Assembly (NCBI GenBank): GCA_034769895.1
Contig: CM068367.1
Coordinates: 690,794,268 to 690,858,267, forward strand
Direction: 5' to 3'
Source: Magicicada septendecula
Lineage: Eukaryota > Arthropoda > Insecta > Hemiptera > Cicadidae
Length of the DNA stretch: 64,000 nucleotides
The notes under the pieces were generated by a model. That model did not search any database. It saw only the letters and a program-made list of their open reading frames with translations, and was not told the DNA's origin. This document shows positions 11,081 to 21,269 of this stretch, piece after piece. The translations under genes and the position numbers were made by a program. How positions within the stretch are numbered: position 1 is the stretch's first letter; every line of letters starts with the position of its first letter.

Positions 11081-14000
11081 TGTAGCATGACAGATAATCC
11101 ACTAAATCATAATTCCAATCTGATCATAATTCAATATAAATTACATTAAATAAAAAGAAAATTCAAATGAAAATATTTAAATGTCGAAGTAAAATACCAC
11201 CATAAAAGGAAAAAAGAAAATTTAATCATCATAATGCAACAAAAATATATCAAGAAAAATAAATCCTACAAAACTAAAATAAAATCAGGATAATACCCAG
11301 GTAGGATAGGAGCAGGTAAAGAAGATACCCCGAACAAACCAACGAACCATAAAATCAGATTACCTTGGAGAACCCAAGATGGAAGAATTGTGAAGAGAAG
11401 AAAATGTAGAAGGGGAAGAACTACAAGATATACCCAAGGAAAACCTATTACAGGAATAACAAACCCCAAAAAAGATTAAATGTCACCCATGAAAGTATAA
11501 CAACCCAAAACCTCATATAAAAATGTAAAATAGTTATAAACAAAAGTATTTAGGGTAGTAAATAGAAGTGCACCCACTAAAGTTATTGAGTAATGAAATA
11601 AACAAATCTTCATTATCCCTTATAATTAAGATTTTGGTCTTGGAGTATTGTAAAACTCAAGTGTAAATAAGAACCAAAAATATAAGTGAACCAGTGCAAG
11701 TTATTTCAAAATACTGAATAAACTTCAAGTATAAGTGTAACTGATATTTCAACTATGTACAATTAAACAACTTTAATGTTTGCTATAAATACAAATATAA
11801 AATGTTATGAAGTATTCTTGAAAACATTACTAATGTTTCAAAGAAGATACCACTTTTTATCAAAAAACATTCTTTAAAATGTGAATGATAAAGAGAGCAG
11901 GTGGGGAATAAATACAGTGACAAGGGGATTAAAATGTAATAATAAAATATAAACAGAAAGGACTGTAAACAAATTAAATTTATGTAAAATAAAATTAAAT
12001 GGCTCTTTATGTTTGTGTTAAAGCCTATGAACACCATATTTCAAGGTGGTGTATAGAATAAGAATTATTATTATTATATTTATGTTTATTATGTCTTACA
12101 GTGTTTATACAGACTAAAATGTATTAGTATGAATACCATACTATTTTTATAAAATGTTTGTTATGTGTTATTAGTAATAGTTCATACTAAAATGTCTGAC
12201 TTTAAAGACCAATAGTTAATTGTAAATGTTGTGTTTGTATTATAAGCATGAATACAATGCTACATGTTCCAATAGTTATTTAAGGAGATTGTATTTAATA
12301 TTATATTAACTTCAGAAAGTCAGAAGGGGTATAGACATAGTATTATTAAAAAAAACAGTATATGTAAAACCATAAAATCTAGGCCAAATAGGAAATTCCA
12401 ATAACATTATAATGGTGTAATTAAGTCAAATAAACCAAGTAAATTAATGAGATTTATATAAGGTGAATCAATCACCAAATACTGTAACTAAAGGTATACT
12501 TTAAAGGAATAATATAAAAAGATGTATAAAATTATTCAAAAATTTGCAAATGTAATACCTAACAATTTCAGAGGGGGAATCAGAAATTCATTAATTATGT
12601 TTAAAAGGATGATCAATTGATAAATTTACAAGAAATTGATGAACGATAAACATTTATATCAATCTAAGATTTATTATAATCATAATTATAACACATAAAA
12701 TGGCTAAATTTTGGACAAGGACAGGAAACAGAATATTGAGCCTACTTTTCCAAAATGACAGAAATATAGCAATTTTGATATAAAACACTTTATAAAGATG
12801 GATTATTGTATATCAAATTAAGCAGAAGGAGTTAAAGAAACCGATTATGTATTTGCTATTACATGAAATTAATTAATAACCAAAATATATTCTATGATAT
12901 AATGTACTTTAATTGAATGCATCGGAAGTGAATAAAACTTAAACAATACTTTTCTAATATTAAATCGGCTAAGAGATTTCAGAAACGAAGGAAGTAAAAC
13001 AGTTCTTAATTAACATTCGAAGAGTACGGGTGAATTAAGCTCGCTAATACAGTATATACGGAACGATTAATGGCGGATAACATTTAAACATAGCCTACTA
13101 TAAATTTTGAGATTTTGGACAGAACACTTTTAAACGATGAATGCAGTGAAAAATAACAACTACACACATAGAAACCAGTGAATACACAACATAAACTAGT
13201 GAAATAACAATTTGAACCACTAACACTACTAATTTCCAGACAACTGAAACGAACTTTTACAACACCATATCTTAAAAATAAAACGCACATTTTCTTGAGT
13301 GAACAGCAGAACAGTGAACGAGTGATAATCCAACAACACCAGAAACATTATTCAATATTGCGGAGACGAGGAAGCAGCTGTGAGGGCATCTTTATTTAAA
13401 GAAAATCCTGGAACACCATTCTCATTTTACTTCATCAACAAGGCGAGCGGCCATGATGGTTCCCAGCATGCAAAGCGCCTACAAGGAATAAGATTCGTCG
13501 CCACAGCCAATTGGTCTGATTTTTTATTTAATAAACATTATATATCATAACTAAATTTGTAATTATTAACTATTAAGATTTTTTATTGTAATGTTATACT
13601 TTCGAGCCTTGCCCCTTCTCTGACTATATAACATAACCGTTTAAAGAACCTTGAAAATATTATATCAAATAACACATGTATCAGTAATCGATTCGCCCTG
13701 TGAAAGAGTCGAACAATATAACCTAATCGATTTTTAATCGATCCTTTTTAATAATTGTTAATAAAACATAGTAAATCAACATTTTTGGTATTAAATTTAT
13801 TTCTAAACTATAAATAGAATTTAGTGAACAACATCAGCTGCAAAGAAAGGCAGCCATTACTCCAGTGATGGTAATATATTGGAGAAAGAAGAATAATCGC
13901 AAATCGATTAGTGAATGAGACAATCCAATTAACGCTGAATTTACTTACAGCAAACCACAAGTGATATAATTGCCAAAAATAACTTAAAGGAATTTAAAAT

Positions 14001-14155
14001 TTCAACACGATCACATTACAAGAATTATTTATTAAATTTTAACAATAAACCAAACATAAAATTTTGTTTTGAAAATTTTAAAATTAAATTAAAATTTTTT
14101 TGTTATTTTTGTACACGTACAAGAAATTAATTCTTTGTAACCACGTCTTGGTACA
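11081..14155 (+). repeat. LTR 2 of family A, shared by both internal regions
   Basis: The central LTR, 3075 bp, from TGTAGCATGACAG to CGTCTTGGTACA. It acts as 3' LTR of the first unit and 5' LTR of the second. It is uninterrupted and so gives the empty-site reference for the Penelope-like insertions in LTR 1. Confidence 0.88.
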
Positions 14156-14158
14156 AAT

Positions 14159-14176
14159 TGGCGTCCAACTGAAGGG
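14159..14176 (+). other. Primer-binding site, family A unit 2
   Basis: TGGCGTCCAACTGAAGGG just inside LTR 2, identical to the site at 7327-7344. Probably tRNA-Lys. Confidence 0.55.
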
Positions 14177-14263
14177 CTTCAATTAGCGATTGAAAGGCCA
14201 CAGTAATTTGCCCAATTACTAATTAAGCTTGGCAGCGGTAATACAGTCAAAGAAAGAAGCAAC

Positions 14264-14461
14264 ATGCAGCGTCGTGCGACTTCAAATAAAAGGGCGGCAG
14301 AGGCCGAAAAGGAAATCGATATGGGGGACAAGGAGGCAACACCCATTGCAGATATAGAAATGCTATTACCCCCAGTGGAAACTAATCAACCCGCACCACT
14401 AGAAAAACAACGGAAATACCAACACAACCAGGGGAGGTCAATCTCCAGGAAAAGGAGGTAG
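14264..14461 (+). CDS. Short leader ORF (65 codons) ahead of gag, family A unit 2
   Basis: MQRRATSNKRAAEAEKEIDM and onward, ending in a basic RSISRKRR. It is kept with the same length in unit 1 (7432-7629) and stops 29 bases before the main gag ATG. It could be a true leader peptide or a translational control element. No family match is recognised. Part of a fossil LTR element. Confidence 0.4.
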   Translation: MQRRATSNKRAAEAEKEIDMGDKEATPIADIEMLLPPVETNQPAPLEKQRKYQHNQGRSISRKRR

Positions 14462-14490
14462 AGAAAGCCAAGGTAACAGAAGATAGTAAA

Positions 14491-16119
14491 ATGGACAAAA
14501 TAATGGAAATGTTCCTGCAAATGAGAGAGGACATTGGAGGAACCAATAAGAAAATAGAGGAAAACAGCAAGGAAAGGAAGGAGGACAACCGAACATTAAA
14601 TAAGAAGATGGAAGAAGAAATGGGAAAAAGGTTAGGAGAATTGAAGGAAGACAACCAGTTGTTAAAAGAAGAATTCAAAACAACCAAGGAAGAATTGGGT
14701 AATAAATTTGAGGATACAAATAAGAGGATTGAAGAAAACAACAAGAAAATGGAAGAGAAGATGGGGGAGACGTTGGAAGAATTGAGAGAGGATAACCAAC
14801 TACTGAGAGAAGAATTAAGAGAAGTCAACCAGGAGAACATGAACAAAGTAGACGAGAGAATCAAGTTGGTGAAGGAAGAGTTGAGCAGGAAAATTAATGA
14901 CAATAAGAGATCTATGAATAAAAAATTGGAAGAAGAAACAATAATAATAAACCAACAAATCAGAGAAGTTGACGAAAGTTGTCGCCAAACTGAGTGCGAA
15001 GTACAGGAAGTAGTAAATACCAAGATGACCAAGATCGAAGAACAACATCAAAAGAAATTGGAAGAAAATCGGAAGGAAACACAGGAGGAACTAAGTAAAG
15101 TGCGTAACCAAGTTACGGAGAGGTGTGATGGAATGGAGGTAGCCATGACGAATATCACCGGTCAAGTGTGGCAGAGCCAGGAAGAGATGGAAGTGATCCG
15201 AAACCGACCAAATAACTTCACACATTTCCCCATAAATGAGAATCGAGAGTGGTTAAACTTTCGGCAGTATAAAAGAAAGCCCATGGAGTTCTTGGCCCGA
15301 ATAGAGAAGTATATTGCCAAACATAGGGGCAACAGATGGGTCAACAACCGAGAGCTGTTAGATGAATCATTCCGGGAAATGACAGATCATTGGTGGATGT
15401 CCAACCGGAGCGAAATTGAGGATTACCAGCAGTTCAAAAGCTTGTTTAAAGCAAAATACTGGTCTGAAACTACCCAGAATTTAATACGTGACAACATATG
15501 TCACGGCCGATACCAACCACAGATCGGTAGCTCAATGACTGCATACTTCCTCGGCAAGATATGTATGGCTAAACATTTGGAACCAGCCATACCAGAAGAG
15601 TGCCTCAACAACAAATTATCGTATCATTACGATGAAGAGGTAATCCGAGCCAGGAGAGGCAGCCAAATCAAGACGATACAGGCTATGACCGAACTGCTTG
15701 AAAATTATGAGAATGAGGAATATTACAGACAAAGCCGGAGGAGGAATGATCGGCCAGAACCCAGGAACCAGCAGTACACCAACAACGGGAATAACAACAA
15801 CAGTAATGGCTACCAGGGAAACCGTGCCTATCCACCGAATAATACCAACAACAATAATAATAATAATAACAATAACAACAATCCTACTAACCAAAATAAC
15901 AATCGAACGAATAACGGTTACCAGGGTAATAGAAACCAGTATTGCCCAAACCCCAACGTTAATAGTCAGAGAAACCCCAATTATAATAACACGGAACGTT
16001 ATTATAACCAAAATCGAGGGTATCCACCGAACCAGAATAATGGTAATAATAGGATTTCCCAACCCAGGGTGAACTTCATACGAGCTGAAGACGGTAGCCA
16101 ACGAAGATACTACCAATGA
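14491..16119 (+). CDS. Gag-like protein, coiled coil plus polyasparagine tail, family A unit 2
   Basis: A 542-residue frame that looks whole. Residues 1 to about 205 are Lys/Glu/Asn-rich heptads with the look of a long coiled coil (NKKIEENSKERKEDNRTLNK). Residues about 235-390 form a globular, Trp-rich segment like retrotransposon gag capsid domains (WLNFRQYKRKPMEFLARIEK, DHWWMSNRSEIEDYQQFK). Residues about 405-535 are rich in Asn, Tyr, Gln and Arg, including a run of about 12 Asn, and end in RVNFIRAEDGSQRRYYQ. No CCHC knuckle is present, so the basic Asn/Arg tail may bind RNA instead. Its likely role is packaging element RNA into particles; that is inferred from position and composition. The element has no enzymes of its own. 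The long antisense frames here are shadows. Confidence 0.75.
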   Translation: MDKIMEMFLQMREDIGGTNKKIEENSKERKEDNRTLNKKMEEEMGKRLGELKEDNQLLKEEFKTTKEELGNKFEDTNKRIEENNKKMEEKMGETLEELREDNQLLREELREVNQENMNKVDERIKLVKEELSRKINDNKRSMNKKLEEETIIINQQIREVDESCRQTECEVQEVVNTKMTKIEEQHQKKLEENRKETQEELSKVRNQVTERCDGMEVAMTNITGQVWQSQEEMEVIRNRPNNFTHFPINENREWLNFRQYKRKPMEFLARIEKYIAKHRGNRWVNNRELLDESFREMTDHWWMSNRSEIEDYQQFKSLFKAKYWSETTQNLIRDNICHGRYQPQIGSSMTAYFLGKICMAKHLEPAIPEECLNNKLSYHYDEEVIRARRGSQIKTIQAMTELLENYENEEYYRQSRRRNDRPEPRNQQYTNNGNNNNSNGYQGNRAYPPNNTNNNNNNNNNNNNPTNQNNNRTNNGYQGNRNQYCPNPNVNSQRNPNYNNTERYYNQNRGYPPNQNNGNNRISQPRVNFIRAEDGSQRRYYQ

Positions 16120-16905
16120 TTTATGAAAGTGCTTTTGAAATATAATTAAGAGAATTTTGAATATAAAAACAACTAAATTCAAAAAACAAAGTAAGAACAA
16201 CTTACTACCAATGATTTATGAAGAAAGTGCTTTTGAAATATAATTAAAGGGAATTTTGAATTTTAAAACAACTAAATTCAAAAAATGAAGTAAGTTCACC
16301 TTACAAACCAGTATTTATGAAAACAATTTATGAGATATATAAAAAGGAGAATTTAGAAGAAAAAAACAACTAAATTCAAAAAATGAAGTAAGTTCACCAC
16401 CAGTATTTATGAAAACAATTTAAAGGATATAACAAAAAGGAGAATTTAGAAGAAAAAAAAAAAACTAAATTCAAAAAACAAAGTAAGAACAACTTACTAC
16501 CAATGATTTATGAAAGTGCTTTTGAAATATAATTAAAGAGAATTTTGAATTTTAAAACAACTAAATTCAAAAAATGAAGTAAGTTCACCTTACAAACCAG
16601 TATTTATGAAAACAATTTAAAGGATATAACAAAAAGGAGAATTTTGAATATAAAAACAACAGAATTCAAAAAATATTGTAAGCACATCTTACAAACCATT
16701 ATTTATAAAAACTATTTTTTTTTGGAAATAAAGGAGAGAATTATTAAACTATTTATTGATTAAACTATCTATGATAAGTAAAAGAAGAGAATTTTGAAAT
16801 AAAATTGTCAAAATAAAAAGGAGAATTTAGAATAAACCAAATAAATTCTAAAAAATAGGTAGTAATACCAAATTACAACCAATTATTTATAAAAACATTC
16901 TATGG
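16120..16905 (+). repeat. About 97-bp tandem hairpin repeats, unit 2
   Basis: Second copy of the repeat block after gag. The first hairpin is at 16191-16205 (GTAAG-aacaa-CTTAC), followed by units near 16290, 16387 (half-lost), 16483, 16579 and 16678. Order and loop types match the unit 1 block, showing common descent by duplication. Confidence 0.8.
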
Positions 16906-17886
16906 AATTAAAGAAAAGGAAGTAAGACCCACGGATAAAATTAAATGAAAAAACTTGTATGGAAATAAAAATAATAAAACTTTGAAGTTATACAAGGAGA
17001 AACAATGACCACATTAATATGATAATTAAGGAATTCATTTGAATAAAAAATCAGAGCGAAGTAATTTGTGAAAAAGAACATAATATATAAATGTAATTAA
17101 ATAAATCACAAATGAGTATGATCGTAAAATAAATGTCGCGTGTAATAAAGACAATTAGAAGAAAGTGCTAGAACATGGAACTAGTGGAATTAATGAGAAC
17201 TGAGAAACAAACAAAAAATATCATAAAATATATGCTGCCAATGACCAGAAACAGATTGCAATAACAACCAAAGAAGAATAGAGAAGTAATACCAAAAACG
17301 GTATATTTGATAAATAATGATAATTATATGAATAAAAGAGCTTCCCAACATAATAAGAAATGAGATAACAATAAAGCTAACAAGTCAGAAGAATAATTAA
17401 GATAGGAATATTAACAGATCTGAGCAATATACGAAGTGAAGTATCCAAAGATATTTTTTTTAGTAGTCATAAAATGGACTATTCTTAAATAATTTTTATT
17501 AATAACTGCCTGTAGATAAGTCCAGCAGTATTAATATGTTTTTTGAGCAGAGATGATTTGCCTATGGCCAGCAGAGTATGTAGCCTACAGTGCCTCTCTG
17601 AACTGCCCCAGCTCACGTGTTAGGGAATAATAGGGAATAAATATCCCAGGGATAAAACACCAAGTTAAGAAAATGAAAATAAAATAATAAATATGAAACT
17701 CAGATGACTATTACTATCAAAGAAGATCAAGTAAGAATAAAATATATGTAAGCTCGAATATGTAGACGAAAAAATTAGAAATGGAAGGAAGTCAAGAATA
17801 AAATAAAAATATAATAATTATCATAAGCAATTATTTCAGACAAACCAAGTATAGTCTGAACTAATCACTTCTGGAGGAAGGCAATC
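16906..17886 (+). other. Noncoding 3' part of family A unit 2, with purine tract
   Basis: AT-rich, pol-less, nearly identical to 10081-11080. It ends in the same purine-rich tract (CTTCTGGAGGAAGGCAATC) before LTR 3. Confidence 0.6.
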
Positions 17887-20800
17887 TGTAGCATGACAGA
17901 TAATCCACTAAATCATAATTCCAATCTGATCATAATTCAATATAAATTACATTAAATAAAAAGAAAATTCAAATGAAAATAATTAAATGTCGAAGTAAAA
18001 TACCACCATAAAAGGAAAAAAGAAAATTTAATCATCATAATGCAACAAAAATATATCAAGAAAAATAAATCCTACAAAACTAAAATAAAATCAGGATAAT
18101 ACCCAGGTAGGATAGGAGCAGGTAAAGAAGATACCCCGAACAAACCAACGAACCATAAAATCAGATTACCTTGGAGAACCCAAGATGGAAGAATTGTGAA
18201 GAGAAGAAAATGTAGAAGGGGAAGAACTACAAGATATACCCAAGGAAAACCTATTACAGGAATAACAAACCCCAAAAAAGATTAAATGTCACCCATGAAA
18301 GTATAACAACCCAAAACCTCATATAAAAATGTAAAATAGTTATAAACAAAAGTATTTAGGGTAGTAAATAGAAGTGCACCCACTAAAGTTATTGAGTAAT
18401 GAAATAAACAAATCTTCATTATCCCTTATAATTAAGATTTTGGTCTTGGAGTATTGTAAAACTCAAGTGTAAATAAGAACCAAAAATATAAGTGAACCAG
18501 TGCAAGTTATTTCAAAATACTGAATAAACTTCAAGTATAAGTGTAACTGATATTTCAACTATGTACAATTAAACAACTTTAATGTTTGCTATAAATACAA
18601 ATATAAAATGTTATGAAGTATTCTTGAAAACATTACTAATGTTTCAAAGAAGATACCACTTTTTATCAAAAAACATTCTTTAAAATGTGAATGATAAAGA
18701 GAGCAGGTGGGGAATAAATACAGTGACAAGGGGATTAAAATGTAATAATAAAATATAAACAGAAAGGACTGTAAACAAATTAAATTTATGTAAAATAAAA
18801 TTAAATGGCTCTTTATGTTTGTGTTAAAGCCTATGAACACCATATTTCAAGGTGGTGTATAGAATAAGAATTATTATTATTATATTTATGTTTATTATGT
18901 CTTACAGTGTTTATACAGACTAAAATGTATTAGTATGAATACCATACTATTTTTATAAAATGTTTGTTATGTGTTATTAGTAATAGTTCATACTAAAATG
19001 TCTGACTTTAAAGACCAATAGTTAATTGTAAATGTTGTGTTTGTATTATAAGCATGAATACAATGCTACATGTTCCAATAGTTATTTAAGGAGATTGTAT
19101 TTAATATTATATTAACTTCAGAAAGTCAGAAGGGGTATAGACATAGTATTATTAAAAAAAACAGTATATGTAAAACCATAAAATCTAGGCCAAATAGGAA
19201 ATTCCAATAACATTATAATGGTGTAATTAAGTCAAATAAACCAAGTAAATTAATGAGATTTATATAAGGTGAATCAATCACCAAATACTGTAACTAAAGG
19301 TATACTTTAAAGGAATAATATAAAAAGATGTATAAAATTATTCAAAAATTTGCAAATGTAATACCTAACAATTTCAGAGGGGGAATCAGAAATTCATTAA
19401 TTATGTTTAAAAGGATGATCAATTGATAAATTTACAAGAAATTGATGAACGATAAACATTTATATCAATCTAAGATTTATTATAATCATAATTATAACAC
19501 ATAAAATGGCTAAATTTTGGACAAGGACAGGAAACAGAATATTGAGCCTACTTTTCCAAAATGACAGAAATATAGCAATTTTGATATAAAACACTTTATA
19601 AAGATGGATTATTGTATATCAAATTAAGCAGAAGGAGTTAAAGAAACCGATTATCTATTTGCTATTACATGAAATTAATTAATAACCAAAATATATTCTA
19701 TGATATAATGTACTTTAATTGAATGCATCGGAAGTGAATAAAACTTAAACAATACTTTTCTAATATTAAATCGGCTAAGAGATTTCAGAAACGAAGGAAG
19801 TAAAACAGTTCTTAATTAACATTCGAAGAGTACGGGTGAATTAAGCTCGCTAATACAGTATATACGGAACGATTAATGGCGGATAACAGTTAAAACATAG
19901 CCTACTATAAATTTTGAGATTTTGGACAGAACACTTTTAAACGATAAATGCAGTGAAAAATAACAACTACACACATAGAAACCAGTGAATACACAACATA
20001 AACTAGTGAAATAACAATCTGAACCACTAACACTACTAATTTCCAGACAACTGAAACGAACTTTTACAACACCATATCTTAAAAATAAAACGCACATTTT
20101 CTTGAGTGAACAGCAGAACAGTGAACGAGTGATAATCCAACAACACCAGAAACATTATTCAATATTGCGGAGACGAGGAAGCAGCTGTGAGGGCATCTTT
20201 ATTTAAAGAAAATCCTGGAACACCATTCTCGTTTTACTTCGTCAACGAGGCGAGCGGCCATGATGGTTCCCAGCATGCAAAGCGCCTACAAGGAATAAGA
20301 TTCGTCGCCACAGCCAATTGGTCTGATTTATTATTTAATAAACATTATATATCATAACTAAATTTGTAATTATTAACTATTAAGATTTTTTATTGTAATG
20401 TTATACTTTCGAGCCTTGCCCCTTCTGTGACTATATAACATAACCGTTTAAAGAACCTTGAAAATATTATATCAAATAACACATGTATCAATAATCGATT
20501 CGCCCTGTGAAAGAGTCGAACAATATAACCTAATCGATTTTTAATCGATCCTTTTAATAGTTGTTAATAAAACGTAGTAATTCAACATTTTTGGTATTAA
20601 ATTTATTTCTAAACTATAAATAGAATTTAGTGAACAACATCAGCTGCAAAGAAAGGCAGCCATTACTCCAGTGAAGGTAATATATTGGAGAAAGAAGAAT
20701 AATCGCAAATCGATTAGTGAACGAGACAATCCAATTAACGCTGAATTTACTTACAGCAAACCACAAGTGATATAATTGCCAAAAATAACTTAAAGGAATT

Positions 20801-20956
20801 TAAAATTTCAACACGATCACATTACAAGAATTATTTATTAAATTTTAACAATAAACCAAACAAATTTTTTTTTTTGAAAATTTTAAAATTAAATTAAAAT
20901 TTTTTTTTTTTGTACACATACAAGAAATTAATTATTTGTAACCACGTCTTGTTACA
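17887..20956 (+). repeat. LTR 3 of family A
   Basis: The outer right LTR, 3070 bp, from TGTAGCATGACAG to CTTGTTACA, then ATAT. It differs from LTR 2 at scattered positions only, which indicates recent insertion. Confidence 0.88.
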
Positions 20957-21120
20957 ATATGTTTAGATCAACTAATTCCTCTAGCCCGTATATCTCAGAA
21001 ACTACTGGACTGATTTTGATGAAAAATTGCATGGTGTATAAGGGTTATGCCCCGACTGGTACTATAGGAATTCAATGTCACTATGCACATGATTACTCGT
21101 CTGTGTACATTTTTGTGATA
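20957..21120. repeat. Interspersed repeat, part right of the LTR array
   Basis: Begins with the ATAT duplication (20957-20960). It carries 'atatctcagaaactactg' and 'gactgattttgatgaaaa', words similar in kind to those in 2816-3094. It is probably the other piece of the repeat in which the LTR array landed, or a second such repeat. Class unknown. Confidence 0.28.
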
Positions 21121-21269
21121 ACTTTGCGGGCTTTGTAAGACTATTTTGAACTGTAGACCTGTGGGGGTGGTGGTTGGCTGGCTTGTGATGTGCTTGTGGG
21201 CATTGTGAGTGAACAGCATTTAGTTGCTTCATTTACGATGTGATTTCTTTTTATGTTGCAGCCACAAAG

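Larger units (their letters stand above)
3095..20956 (+). mobile_element. LTR-internal-LTR-internal-LTR array of a gag-only long-LTR element (family A)
   Basis: Fossil LTR retroelement array. Three copies of a TGT...ACA-bounded LTR (3095-7323, 11081-14155, 17887-20956) alternate with two internal regions (7324-11080, 14156-17886). The outer edges are flanked by one 4-bp direct duplication, ATAT (3091-3094 and 20957-20960). The simplest origin is a single insertion followed by unequal exchange between the LTRs of sister copies. Each internal region has a tRNA-Lys-like primer site, a coiled-coil/gag/polyasparagine frame, about 1.8 kb of AT-rich noncoding DNA with tandem hairpin repeats, and a purine tract. 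No protease, reverse transcriptase, RNase H or integrase is recognisable, so it is non-autonomous. LTRs and internals are nearly identical by eye (about 1 difference per 100 bases), so it is young. The first unit has a few breaks in gag; the second looks whole. Confidence 0.85.

Noticed and set aside
14382-16200. Long antisense frames opposite gag (216 and 194 codons), and the same in unit 1
   Set aside because: Shadows of the biased sense codons; hydrophobic Ser/Leu/Ile runs mirror the Lys/Glu and Asn codons.
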